DNA of 50,286 bases from Akkermansiaceae bacterium (GTDB lineage Bacteria > Verrucomicrobiota > Verrucomicrobiia > Verrucomicrobiales > Akkermansiaceae), in assembly GCA_903827375.1 (NCBI GenBank), contig CAIKHZ010000188.1:1-50286 (forward strand), read 5' to 3'. The first letter of the stretch is position 1. The number at the start of each line of letters is the position of its first letter. Positions 33,309 to 41,915 of the stretch are shown in pieces. A program made the position numbers and the translations under genes. The notes beneath the pieces were generated by a model. The model searched no databases and had not been told where the DNA came from. It was given only the letters and a program-made list of their open reading frames with translations.

Positions 33309-34985
33309 TTATTTAGCGTGATGCAAGGCATCACTCACGGCGGGGAAAAGTTGTTTTTTACGACTGACGACGCCGGGGGCGTCAAATAGAGCGTCATCGA
33401 GGCGCTTGAAGGGCATTTTGGCTAGGATTGCCTCTTGGCCGACGGCCAAAACCAAGCTGTGATGACCGACGATATCAGTGACGGCGAGGACGGCCAGATC
33501 GTAGCGATGGGTAATCACGAGGGTGCGCAAGGCGGCTTCGAGTTCTTGTCGGCGTGCGGCAAAACCCTGTAAGCCAAGTTCCTCGACTTGTGAAATGCTC
33601 ACCGAAAATCCTTCTTCGGTGAATTCCTTGCGGTCGGCATTGAGAAGTTCCACTGCTGCCCCAGTGGCGATCAGCGAACCGACCCCAAAAAACTCCTCGG
33701 CAAACACTTGCGGCTCAATGGCGGCAAATTCGGAGAGCCAAGCGAGCATTTCATGATCAATCTGCGCAGTGGTCGGCGAGGTCAGGCACAACGTGTCGGA
33801 AATGATGCCAGCACACAAACATAGGGCCACACCCGCCTCTGGTGGCACCTGACGGTGAAAAAACTTACGGGCCACTAACGTCGAGGTGGAACCCACCGGT
33901 TCGTTGAGGTAACGGATGGGCTCGCGCGACACAAGATCGCCGGCGAGCCGGTGGTGGTCAATCACCTCGGTGATCTCCGCCTCCTCAATGCCGGTGACGG
34001 CTTGAGCATATTCGTTATGATCAACCAAAGCGAGGCGCACCCGGGGAGGGTCGATCAAATCGGATTTAGTGAGAACTCCGATCATTTTGCCACTGAGCGG
34101 GTCGATCACCGGCAATAAATCCTGTTCGGAGGAAGCCAGCCGTTTGCGCAAGCGCGAAACCGGCTCGGACGGGCCCACAGTTTGAAATGTTTGCTCCATC
34201 ACATGGCGCACGGTGCGCGAGCAGCGGATCAGGGTGGAAGCGCTTGCGGTATCCTGATGGCAACGCAGGAGCACAACCCCATGGCGTGCCGCATGAGCCA
34301 GAATATCCCCCGCAACCGGGTTTTCACCGGTGACTAACAAGACGCGAACCCCGCGGTCGATGGCGTAGCGCTGGATGATCGGCCGATCTCCGCAAATGAC
34401 CAGGTATTTTCCGATGTTTTCATCCTGAACAGCGATCTTGAGGCGTTTTTCGACTGCAGCTTGGGACGAGGCCCCGACGAGCAGGATAAGGTCTTCTTCA
34501 AATTCCGGTGGGGGCAGCGCGGCACCAAGGCTCTGGGCTTGGAGAGTATCCGCGAGTTTCGCCAAGGATACATGCACGGTTCTCACGCTCAGCCCTTCCG
34601 TGTCCTCGGGCAGCAGCAGCTTGAGTAAGTCAAAATACCGCAACAAACCGCACAAATTTCCTTGCTCATCCTCGACCGGCACACAGCGGATCTCGGCAGC
34701 AAGCATGCGCCGGTATGCCGTGAGAAAGGTGTCGGACACAGTGACCTTAATCACTTGCGGGTGGCAGATCATGCCCACCGTGGTGCGCACGTCCGTGATC
34801 AAGAGCGGCTCGGCCATACCGGCGCGCTCCAGCACCCAGGCTGTGCGCTGGGATATTTCACCGCAGCGAGCTGCGATAGCGGTGGGCTGTTCGCCGGTAG
34901 CTCGCAGCAAGGCGGCATGGCCGATAGCTGAGCAAATAGCGTCTGTATCGGGGTTTTTGTGACCAATGACGTAAAATGGGGACAT
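33309..34985 (-). CDS. ppaC: CBS/DRTGG-type family II inorganic pyrophosphatase
   Basis: A 558-aa cytoplasmic enzyme hydrolysing pyrophosphate to phosphate with Mn2+. The DHH-family fold shows in GHKNPDTDAICSAIG (residues 8-22), LALVDHNE and the DHH signature VIDHHRLAGD (about 350), and the DHHA2 domain ends the protein with the substrate-binding SRKKQ near 543-547. Inserted between them are a CBS pair (about 65-130 and 265-315) and a DRTGG-like domain (about 135-250), the layout of regulated CBS-PPases that sense adenine nucleotides. Its start at 34985 is the only good ATG. A nested inverted repeat lies 49 nt upstream. Confidence 0.9.
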   Translation of the reverse strand: MSPFYVIGHKNPDTDAICSAIGHAALLRATGEQPTAIAARCGEISQRTAWVLERAGMAEPLLITDVRTTVGMICHPQVIKVTVSDTFLTAYRRMLAAEIRCVPVEDEQGNLCGLLRYFDLLKLLLPEDTEGLSVRTVHVSLAKLADTLQAQSLGAALPPPEFEEDLILLVGASSQAAVEKRLKIAVQDENIGKYLVICGDRPIIQRYAIDRGVRVLLVTGENPVAGDILAHAARHGVVLLRCHQDTASASTLIRCSRTVRHVMEQTFQTVGPSEPVSRLRKRLASSEQDLLPVIDPLSGKMIGVLTKSDLIDPPRVRLALVDHNEYAQAVTGIEEAEITEVIDHHRLAGDLVSREPIRYLNEPVGSTSTLVARKFFHRQVPPEAGVALCLCAGIISDTLCLTSPTTAQIDHEMLAWLSEFAAIEPQVFAEEFFGVGSLIATGAAVELLNADRKEFTEEGFSVSISQVEELGLQGFAARRQELEAALRTLVITHRYDLAVLAVTDIVGHHSLVLAVGQEAILAKMPFKRLDDALFDAPGVVSRKKQLFPAVSDALHHAK

Positions 34986-35033
34986 GGAGGAATGGACAGA
35001 AGCCCGGAACCCGGGGCGTGTATGAAGTGGGCA

Positions 35034-35088
35034 GTAACTTAAACTCTAGCGAGGTGGAGCGTCAAATGAACTTGTTCATTTAAGTTAC
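35034..35088. promoter_or_regulatory. nested inverted repeats upstream of the pyrophosphatase gene
   Basis: Outer arms GTAACTTAAA (35034-35043) and TTTAAGTTAC (35079-35088) pair perfectly over 10 bp. Inside, AAATGAAC TT GTTCATTT (35064-35081) is a perfect 8-bp palindrome. They share 35079-35081, so in RNA the two stems compete. The element may be a dyad operator for the pyrophosphatase promoter, a terminator for argS, or an attenuator; the sequence alone does not decide. Confidence 0.5.
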
Positions 35089-35162
35089 TCTGGTGACAAA
35101 GAGGCTCAAGGGACGATTGCGGCATATTCTGATCTCCTGGCTCCCAGTCTTCAGTTGTTCTA

Positions 35163-36908
35163 TCACATCTTATCAGGAACCTTGATACCCAGGAGCGAGA
35201 GACCTTGCTGGAGGGTACGTGACGTCAGCTCACACAGCGCCAAGCGGCTCGAACGGCTGGGCTCGGTGGCCTTGAGCACCGGGCAAGCCTCAAAAAATGA
35301 ATGGAAGGCGCGAGCCAGTTCCAGCAGGTAATTGGCGAGGAGATTCGGCCGGAAGTCCTCCAAAATGGTTGGCACTATCTCACCAAAGCGCACCAACAAG
35401 CGAGCCAAATGGATTTCCTCGTTGTCGCCGAGTACCACTTGACAGGCGGTGGCGTCGAAGGGGGCATCGAGTTTTCGAAAAATCGAGCGGACCCGCACAT
35501 ATGAGTACTGCAAATAGGGTGCGGTGTCGCCGTGGAGGGCAAGCATACGGTCCCAGGAAAACACGTAATCAGTGAGGCGGTTTTGCGAGAGTTCTGCAAA
35601 TTTCACTGCACCAATGCCCACAATTTCAGCAATTGCTGCGGCTTCGGCGGCTGGCAGTCCCGGGTTTTTTTCGGAGATGACTGCGGCTGCACGTTCCACA
35701 GCTTCGGTGAGTACGTCGGAGAGTTGGACGTTGTCGCCGGAGCGAGTTTTCATTAATTTCCTGTCGTCACCGAGGATTGAGCCAAAAGCGATATGGCGGA
35801 AATCGCCGGTTTTTCCCCAGCGTGCTGCGGCTTCAAAGAGTTGGCGGAAATGCAATTGCTGGGGCACGCCGACGACGTACCAAACGTGGTCCGCCTGCCA
35901 CTCGTCGATGCGGAATTGGATGGTGGCTAAATCCGTAGTGGCGTAGAGAAATCCCCCGTCGGCCTTGCGGATGATTGCTGGGTTGTCGGTCCAGCCGTCT
36001 TCCTTGTGTACCAAAAATGGATCGTCATCCGGGGCTTTGCTACCATCAGAAAAAATACACACTGCGCCGTTGCTCACGCGACCGAGGCCCTGCTGAAGAA
36101 ACTCATCAACTAAACCCGCCAATCGGTCGTTGTAGTGGCTTTCGCCAAGCCAATAATCAAAAGAAACATCGAGCTTCGCATAAATTTTTTGAAGCCCGCG
36201 CTTGGAAACGTCGATGCACTGTTGCCAAATGGCCAAGTTTTCCGGATCCCCCGCCTGCAACTTCACCAACTCGCGCTTGCAGGCTTCTAACAATTCAGGC
36301 TGATCCTTGGTGGCGGCATTGATCTCACGATAAACACGCACCAACTCTGGGATTGGATCGATTTCCAAAGCTGCGGGATTCAACAGGGTTTTCCAGCCGA
36401 TCAGAATCATCCCAAATTGGGTACCCCAATCGCCAATGTGATTGTCCGCTATTACCTTAAAGCCCAAAAACCGAGCAATTCGCACCAGCGAATCCCCAAT
36501 GATGGTCGAGCGAATATGCCCTACATGCATTGGTTTGGCGACGTTAGGTGCGGAAAAATCCACCACCACAGTGCGGCCGGCACCACTGATTGGCACTCCG
36601 AGGCGCTCGTCGCGGATCAAGGCTGCGGCTCGCATCGCATAGGCTTTAGGTAAAATCCGGAAATTTAAGAAGCCAGGTCCTGCAATCTCTGCCGTTGCCA
36701 GATCTGTTAAATCAAGGCTATCAATGATTTGCTGTGCCAAAGCCCGCGGATTAGTTTTTCGCTGTTTAGCAAGTACCATCGCAGCATTGGATTGGTAATC
36801 GCCGAAGCGCAGATCAGCGGTGGATGTCACAGAAGCCGTTGCAGGTTCACCAAGAACAAAGATGAGGGCGGTAGCGAGGCGGCTTTCGAGATCCTGAAGA
36901 ACGGTCAT
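35163..36908 (-). CDS. argS: arginyl-tRNA synthetase
   Basis: A 581-aa class I synthetase charging tRNA-Arg. I start it at the ATG at 36908 (MTVLQDLESRLATAL); the open frame upstream of this would run into the PTS gene. The N-terminal Add1 domain includes FGDYQSNAAMVLAK and GPGFLNFRI. The catalytic domain has VVVDFSAPNVAKPMHVGHIRST (HIGH-type motif near residue 120), DNHIGDWGTQFGM and the KMSKS-equivalent DDRKLMKTRSGDNV. The anticodon-binding DALR domain has YLQYSYVRVRSIFRK and LLELARAFHSFFEACPV, and the protein ends in LGIKVPDKM. All hallmarks are intact. Confidence 0.97.
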   Translation of the reverse strand: MTVLQDLESRLATALIFVLGEPATASVTSTADLRFGDYQSNAAMVLAKQRKTNPRALAQQIIDSLDLTDLATAEIAGPGFLNFRILPKAYAMRAAALIRDERLGVPISGAGRTVVVDFSAPNVAKPMHVGHIRSTIIGDSLVRIARFLGFKVIADNHIGDWGTQFGMILIGWKTLLNPAALEIDPIPELVRVYREINAATKDQPELLEACKRELVKLQAGDPENLAIWQQCIDVSKRGLQKIYAKLDVSFDYWLGESHYNDRLAGLVDEFLQQGLGRVSNGAVCIFSDGSKAPDDDPFLVHKEDGWTDNPAIIRKADGGFLYATTDLATIQFRIDEWQADHVWYVVGVPQQLHFRQLFEAAARWGKTGDFRHIAFGSILGDDRKLMKTRSGDNVQLSDVLTEAVERAAAVISEKNPGLPAAEAAAIAEIVGIGAVKFAELSQNRLTDYVFSWDRMLALHGDTAPYLQYSYVRVRSIFRKLDAPFDATACQVVLGDNEEIHLARLLVRFGEIVPTILEDFRPNLLANYLLELARAFHSFFEACPVLKATEPSRSSRLALCELTSRTLQQGLSLLGIKVPDKM

Positions 36909-36939
36909 AGGTGGTGATGAGCGGGAGAATCGTAGTGCC

Positions 36940-37413
36940 TCAGGCATTGGAGGCGGCGGGTTTGGCTGCGAGAATAGCCAGAATATCCGCTTGGCTTCGT
37001 GCCGCAGCCAGACGCCGCCGGATTTCGCTGTTATTAAACATTTTAGCAATTGCAGACAGAGTGTGCAAATGTAGCGGATAGTTTTTCTGGGGCACAATGA
37101 ATAAAATGATAAATGTCACCAGTGCCTGATCCAGCGCTTCAAAATCAATTCCGACGGTCGAACGTCCAACGACCGCCACCACTTGGTCAATGCGCTCTGA
37201 AAATGCGTGGGGAATGGCCACTCCGCAACCAATTCCGGTACTCACCAGTTCCTCGCGGGTCTTGAGCGCCTCAAGCACCTCGTCACGTGCCTCCATGGGT
37301 AGTTTCCCTGCACTGATCAAGGCATCCACCATTTCGACAATAGCCGACCAAGGCTCCGCGGCTTGTAAGTCGAGGAGAATCTGACTGGGGCTGAGCAGTT
37401 GAACCAACTTCAT
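36940..37413 (-). CDS. ptsN: PTS EIIA (PtsN-like) regulatory protein
   Basis: A 157-aa single-domain EIIA of the fructose/mannitol type. The ATG at 37413 (MKLVQLLSPSQI) is chosen because the family starts at this point; the 15 codons before it are probably not used. REELVSTGIGCGVAIPHAF holds the phosphorylatable His in the canonical GxAxPH context. VTFIILFIVPQKNYPLHLHTLSAIAKMF follows, as in PtsN and EIIA-Fru. Stand-alone copies usually act in the nitrogen PTS as regulators and not in sugar uptake. It is 31 nt upstream of argS in the same direction. Confidence 0.9.
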   Translation of the reverse strand: MKLVQLLSPSQILLDLQAAEPWSAIVEMVDALISAGKLPMEARDEVLEALKTREELVSTGIGCGVAIPHAFSERIDQVVAVVGRSTVGIDFEALDQALVTFIILFIVPQKNYPLHLHTLSAIAKMFNNSEIRRRLAAARSQADILAILAAKPAASNA

Positions 37414-37560
37414 GTGAAATACTGGATAAATTGCGTCATTTATTCCGCAACCGCGCAAACGGTGAGGGGAATTAGTCTTTCATACCCGGGATTGCAAGCA
37501 GATTCATCCTCTGTGACTTACAAACAAGACGTCACACACGAAACGACCGATGAATTCTCC

Positions 37561-38955
37561 TTAGAAATCGAGATAAATCTCGGTTCGGCGGTTGGCACGG
37601 CGGCCGACTGGGTCATCTTGGCCGGTGGCGGTCATATTGGGCCGTCGAGGTTGACTGGCCCCTTTCGCGAAAGTGAGGATTTGGGTAGGTGAAACGCCAG
37701 CGGTGACTAAAAATTCACGAACGGTGGCAGCTCGACGAGCAGAGAGTTGGTTATTGTAGGGTACGGTTCCGAGAGCATCGGTATGACCGCTGAGGGTGAT
37801 TTTTTTGTTGGGATCGGCACGGAGAATTTGGGTGACGATTTCCAATTGACGGCGAGTTCGGGGATTAATTTGATCTTCATCAAACTCGAAATAAAGAGCG
37901 AGGGTATCGCCACCTTGGGGATTTTTGACGAGAGGTGAGTAATAAATATCGCCAGATGCGACGCGATTCGAGTAATCAGCAAGAAGTTCGTCGAGATTAA
38001 TTTCCGAAATAAGCCAATTAGCCGGAGTGGATGTTTGGCGAAGAGTAAGAGTGAATTGAGCAATTTGTGAGGCATCAGGGGTTTGAATATTCACTAAAAA
38101 GCCCGATGTATCACCTCGATGAAACATGGCACGAAGTGGTTTAGTTGGACGAAGCTGGTATTTGCCTTCCTCAAAAAGGATACACAAAGCGGCAATTTTT
38201 GCATCGGAGAGTGTTTTGGAATCAGTAAAGGCACGGGCAAATTCAAATTGCTGGTGAAGAACAGCTTGGAGAAATGCATCCGCGATACTGAGAGAATCGA
38301 CAATGAGAGTCGCTGGAGGAGGATTTTCTGGCGATGGAGTTACAACGAGCCTATCAATAGACCATTTTCCGTTGGTTTTGCGTAAATCGAGGAAAATTGA
38401 TCTACGGCCAGGTTCAATTCCTTCGAAATTCAGCGCCCAACGCGACAACGTATTAAGTTCGAGTTCACCGACTTCACGAATGCCATTTTCGGGGATAATT
38501 TTAAATGGCTGTTCAGTAGCAAGAATTTTGAGGAGGCCAAGAGTGTCGGGATTACCGACTTTTTTGCCAAGAATCTGGGCTAGATGGTCATAATTTGCGG
38601 TTTCAAGGTTCTTGGCTACTTCTGTGACAAGGCGCTCTGGATCTTCATTGGAGCTGAAAATAGCAGCTGGATTTAGCGGTAAACTGGGTTGATGATCCAA
38701 TGGAATGACTGGCAATTCAGGGGAAAGCTTATTTTCAATATCTGATGGCTCAGACGTCGGTTGATCGTCTAGAAGGAATGTTCGGTCATCAGAATGGGAT
38801 TGAACAGACCTTGGCGCGGCAACAGAAGATTTCTTCGACAATTGGGAACGTGCTTCCGGGTGATTGCTGGAACGGTTGATTAACAAACCAAACGCCGTCA
38901 AAGCCAACACCGCAGCAAGAGCCAAAAAAAAGTAGGGAAATTTTGAACGGTACAT
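37561..38955 (-). CDS. OmpA-domain envelope protein
   Basis: A 464-aa protein. I start it at the ATG at 38955, which puts an N-terminal membrane anchor or signal (YFFLALAAVLALTAFGLLI) right at the beginning. A Ser/Pro-rich linker follows, then two similar regions of about 120 residues (TLIVDSLSIADAFLQAVLHQQFEFARAF and neighbours) that I cannot assign. The C-terminal OmpA/MotB domain (about 355-464) has YFEFDEDQINP, ITLSGHTDALGTVPYNNQLSARRA and GRRANRRTEI, the peptidoglycan-binding motif with its conserved Asp and Arg. It probably tethers the inner membrane or periplasm to the cell wall. Confidence 0.85.
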   Translation of the reverse strand: MYRSKFPYFFLALAAVLALTAFGLLINRSSNHPEARSQLSKKSSVAAPRSVQSHSDDRTFLLDDQPTSEPSDIENKLSPELPVIPLDHQPSLPLNPAAIFSSNEDPERLVTEVAKNLETANYDHLAQILGKKVGNPDTLGLLKILATEQPFKIIPENGIREVGELELNTLSRWALNFEGIEPGRRSIFLDLRKTNGKWSIDRLVVTPSPENPPPATLIVDSLSIADAFLQAVLHQQFEFARAFTDSKTLSDAKIAALCILFEEGKYQLRPTKPLRAMFHRGDTSGFLVNIQTPDASQIAQFTLTLRQTSTPANWLISEINLDELLADYSNRVASGDIYYSPLVKNPQGGDTLALYFEFDEDQINPRTRRQLEIVTQILRADPNKKITLSGHTDALGTVPYNNQLSARRAATVREFLVTAGVSPTQILTFAKGASQPRRPNMTATGQDDPVGRRANRRTEIYLDF

Positions 38956-39062
38956 ATTCAAGTGGCAAATGACCTTAATGTGAATCGACAGCGACAAAAC
39001 GTCAAGCCAACGGCTGACATTTTCACTGAACCAAGACGTTTACGAAATTTTGCACTTCAAAT

Positions 39063-39632
39063 TTAATTTTCTAAAAGAGTGGTTCGTGTGAAAAGACAAA
39101 TTACTGGAATACCACGCGCTTCAATGGCTTGGCGGCCCCCTTCCTCTCGGTCCACAAGAACCAATGCAAAAGCCACTTTACCTCCTTCATTTTCAATAAC
39201 ATCAATGGCTTTAAGAGTAGAACCTCCGGTGGTGATGACATCATCAATCACAATGACAGTGTTGCCCGAATGAAAATTGCCTTCAATCTGGCGGCTTGTT
39301 CCATGACCCTTGGGTTCTTTACGGACGGTGAATACCTGCAAAGCCTCTGTTGGATGACTGCTAGCAGAGGTCATACCAATAGCCAGTGAAATGGGATCTG
39401 CCCCAAGAGTCATTCCTCCGATTGCGTCAATCTTGAGATGTGACGAATGAATTTTAGAACGTACCGCGTGCCAACCAACCTCACCGATCAGATTGGCTCC
39501 AAATGGATCTAGCGCGGTAACCCGGCAATCAATGTAAAAATCACTTTGTTTACCAGAAGCAAGAGTGAATCTTCCTGTGCGGACGGATTTTTCAAGCAGC
39601 AAGGCTTTGAGTGCGGCAACGGTTTGGTGCAT
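39063..39632 (-). CDS. pyrE: orotate phosphoribosyltransferase
   Basis: A 189-aa enzyme of de novo pyrimidine synthesis, converting orotate and PRPP to OMP. Family features are FTLASGKQSDFYIDCR near residues 22-37, the flexible-loop segment RKEPKGHGTSRQIEG around 104-118 with the catalytic Lys/His, and the PRPP-binding motif VIVIDDVITTGGST near 126-139. The length is a little short of the usual 200-220 aa. It ends 107 nt before the OmpA gene starts and may share its transcript. Confidence 0.95.
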   Translation of the reverse strand: MHQTVAALKALLLEKSVRTGRFTLASGKQSDFYIDCRVTALDPFGANLIGEVGWHAVRSKIHSSHLKIDAIGGMTLGADPISLAIGMTSASSHPTEALQVFTVRKEPKGHGTSRQIEGNFHSGNTVIVIDDVITTGGSTLKAIDVIENEGGKVAFALVLVDREEGGRQAIEARGIPVICLFTRTTLLEN

Positions 39633-39885
39633 AAGACAAGATGAAAAATTCGATTACAGGGTGCAAGCCCGAATAATTTGCGCAAGTCTTGTGAATAACC
39701 CGGAAGTTTGTGAGGCAAACAGCGAATTGACTTAAAGAGACCCGAGTTACCGGGATTTTACTCAGAGAATTTCCCAAGTTATTCCAGCTGTGGAACCCGC
39801 ATGATGAGAATGTGGAACACGAAAATTCAAAGGTTATTCACACTATTACGGTGATGATCTTACGACTTCAAAAATTAAATATTCA
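39633..39885. promoter_or_regulatory. AT-rich intergenic region with two DnaA-box-like sequences
   Basis: A 253-bp region richer in A/T than its surroundings. It has TTATTCACA at 39834-39842 and the same 9-mer inverted at 39690-39698, each one mismatch from the E. coli-type DnaA box TTATCCACA. It must carry the pyrE promoter. Because parS sites lie 5-6 kb away, an origin role is possible but unproven. Confidence 0.3.
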
Positions 39886-41220
39886 TCACAAGAGCATCAC
39901 CGCGGGATGCTCGATAAGGCGTTTGAGTTCGGCAAGAAACTTGGCAGCGATGGCACCGTCAACGACTCGATGATCACAAGACATGCCGAGATTCATACGC
40001 AAGCCAGGAACAATCTGACCGTCTTTGACGACAGGTTTTTCCAAAGCGGCACCGATTGAGAGGATGGCAGCTTGTGGCGGATTGATGATGGCATCGAAGG
40101 ACTCGATGCCCCAGGCACCGAGATTGGAGATGGTGATGGTGCCGCCGTCGAATTCGTCAGGTTTGAGCTTACGATCCTTTGCACGGTTTGCCAAGTCCTT
40201 GACCTCGCGCGAAATAGTCAATAAAGACTTAGTTTGTGCTTTTTTGACGACCGGAGTGACCAGACCATCCTCAACGGCAATGGCAATGGCAAGGCCGATG
40301 TTCTTGAAGCGAACAATCGAGTCTCCGGCAAACGATGAATTGATGGCAGGTACGGCTGTCGTCGCATGGACGACGGCTAGTAGGATAAAATCGTTGAGCG
40401 AATATTTATTGCCGTGAGTTTGGGCAGTTTGATCGTTGATGAGTTTGCGCAGATCTGTAATGGGAGCGGCATCCGCTTCAAGGTGAAGATAAAAGTGCGG
40501 AATGCTTTGCTTGGAAGTGCTTAGGCGGGTGGCAATGATTTTACGCAAAGAGCTCAGCGGAATCGTTTCAACGTCCTCATTGATAGTGGGCAGAGGGCTT
40601 GGGCTTGGGTCAAGTGTGGGTTGGGCTGGAAATACGATGGTTCGGGCTTTTATGGACGCAGTCAATGCAGCAGCAGCAGCAGCTTCAAAAGATGGAGTAA
40701 CGGAAATTGGCTTTTTTGCGGCAGCGGCTTCAACATCTTCAGCGACGATCCGGCTGCCGGGTCCAGTTCCGATGATGTTGGTTAGGTCGATGTTGAGTTC
40801 GTCGGCAAGTTTTCGAGCGAGTGGTGAGGCTTTTATCCGCGATGAGGTATCCGTGACTGTGGCTGGGATAGGTGTGGCAGATGTGTCAGGGCCGGGCGTA
40901 GCTGCCGTTGGGATCACTGCTGGAGTTGGAATAGCTACCGGAGGGGGTAGGGCACTGGAAGAGTTGCCAGAGGCGGTGATGGTATTGCCATTGAGAATTG
41001 CCAGAACACTGCCGATGGTGGCTTTTTCACCTTCTTGAACGAGAATGTCCGTCAGAAGCCCATCGTCGAATGCTTCCATTTCCATGGTGGCTTTATCGGT
41101 TTCTATTTCGGCAAGGATGTCGCCGATTTCAATAGTGTCGCCTACTTTTTTGTGCCATTTGAGGAGAATCCCCTCGGTCATGGTGTCTGAGAGTTTTGGC
41201 ATATCGATGTTCACTGGCAT
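39886..41220 (-). CDS. pdhC: pyruvate dehydrogenase E2 (dihydrolipoamide acetyltransferase)
   Basis: A 444-aa E2 core enzyme transferring acetyl groups from lipoate to CoA. There is one lipoyl domain (residues 1-78) with Lys43 in ETDKATME as the lipoylation site, an Ala/Pro/Thr-rich linker, the peripheral-subunit-binding domain (about 128-168, SPLARKLADELNIDL, GTGPGSRIVAEDV), a second linker, and the catalytic domain (about 215-444) with the HxxxDG motif DHRVVDG near the C-terminus. It lies downstream of the E1 genes but is separated from them by two lipoprotein genes and a terminator, so it probably has its own promoter. No E3 gene is in the window. Confidence 0.96.
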   Translation of the reverse strand: MPVNIDMPKLSDTMTEGILLKWHKKVGDTIEIGDILAEIETDKATMEMEAFDDGLLTDILVQEGEKATIGSVLAILNGNTITASGNSSSALPPPVAIPTPAVIPTAATPGPDTSATPIPATVTDTSSRIKASPLARKLADELNIDLTNIIGTGPGSRIVAEDVEAAAAKKPISVTPSFEAAAAAALTASIKARTIVFPAQPTLDPSPSPLPTINEDVETIPLSSLRKIIATRLSTSKQSIPHFYLHLEADAAPITDLRKLINDQTAQTHGNKYSLNDFILLAVVHATTAVPAINSSFAGDSIVRFKNIGLAIAIAVEDGLVTPVVKKAQTKSLLTISREVKDLANRAKDRKLKPDEFDGGTITISNLGAWGIESFDAIINPPQAAILSIGAALEKPVVKDGQIVPGLRMNLGMSCDHRVVDGAIAAKFLAELKRLIEHPAVMLL

Positions 41221-41301
41221 GGCTTTTAGGGTGTGTCGCTAGAAGGAAGATGGCGGCTTAGCGCAGGTTTTCCAGTTTTTTATACTTGGAATGATGACGG
41301 A

Positions 41302-41336
41302 AAAAGCGCGGTATGCCTTAGCATCACCGCGCTTTT
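41302..41336 (-). terminator. intrinsic terminator of the Cys-rich lipoprotein gene
   Basis: A perfect 11-bp stem (AAAAGCGCGGT ... ACCGCGCTTTT) with a 13-nt loop. It is flanked by A and T tracts on both sides, so it can work in both directions; on the minus strand it follows the lipoprotein stop at 41360 and ends in a T-run. Confidence 0.85.
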
Positions 41337-41359
41337 GAAAAATTATTTGGAATATTCGA

Positions 41360-41677
41360 TCAGGGAGCGAGTTTTTTCATGCTTGGGACCAAGCCGATGC
41401 TCGGGCTACCGGATGATCCTTGGGTAGTGACCATGTTGAGTGTTTCCTGAGACGTTGAGCCTCCGCAATCTTTTTTGGGTGAGTAAAAGTGGACACCTGC
41501 ACCACAGGCAACCCGAACCTTCGTGGTAACGGTTTTGACATTAGAGCCGCAAGTTTTCACCTGATGACTTTCAGTCCGGTATCCGGCTGTGTTCGAATGT
41601 GCGCCGAACATGGTGCAGCAGGAAGAAAAGCCGAAAGAAACGGCAATCAGGGAAACAAACATGAACAGATTTTTCAT
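41360..41677 (-). CDS. Cys-rich small lipoprotein
   Basis: A 105-aa predicted lipoprotein. MKNLFMFVSLIAVSFGFSSC is a signal peptide with an FSSC lipobox, so Cys20 would be lipidated. The mature part has four further Cys residues (Cys21, TCGSN, VACGAG, KKDCGG) and Ser/Thr/Gly-rich stretches. It probably sits in the outer membrane or outside the cell. Its function is unknown. A strong terminator follows it, and a 23-codon lipopeptide gene precedes it. No Shine-Dalgarno sequence is visible. Confidence 0.75.
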   Translation of the reverse strand: MKNLFMFVSLIAVSFGFSSCCTMFGAHSNTAGYRTESHQVKTCGSNVKTVTTKVRVACGAGVHFYSPKKDCGGSTSQETLNMVTTQGSSGSPSIGLVPSMKKLAP

Positions 41678-41717
41678 GGATCGATTGATTATGGATTAGG
41701 TTTGAAGAATGATTGAA

Positions 41718-41789
41718 TTACATGCAGCAACAGGAGGCAAGGGCAAAGGCAACCACGACAGCGGCAAAGGCGGTGACGAAATGTTTCAT
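41718..41789 (-). CDS. 23-aa lipopeptide precursor
   Basis: ATG at 41789 to TAA: MKHFVTAFAAVVVAFALASC followed by CCM. A basic start, a hydrophobic core and a perfect LASC lipobox leave a mature product of just Cys-Cys-Cys-Met with a lipidated first Cys. It is too short for normal gene calling. The lipobox matches in style the larger lipoprotein 40 nt downstream. Entericidin-like small lipoproteins are a comparison only; no homology is claimed. Confidence 0.55.
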   Translation of the reverse strand: MKHFVTAFAAVVVAFALASCCCM

Positions 41790-41862
41790 GTCCGAGGAAA
41801 TCTTAGAATGCTTGTGGGACTTGGCAATGAAAAAGACGGATAAATTGAAAATTCAGGGCTCA

Positions 41863-41899
41863 GGCACAAATTTTATGAAAAAAAGGGTAATTTTGTGCC
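41863..41899 (-). terminator. hairpin after the E1-beta gene
   Basis: An 8-bp inverted repeat GGCACAAA ... TTTGTGCC with an A/T-rich 21-nt loop begins 17 nt after the E1-beta stop (minus strand). No T-run follows. It probably ends the E1 transcript and insulates the lipoprotein genes. Confidence 0.5.
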
Positions 41900-41915
41900 C
41901 TTACTAGTATCAAAC

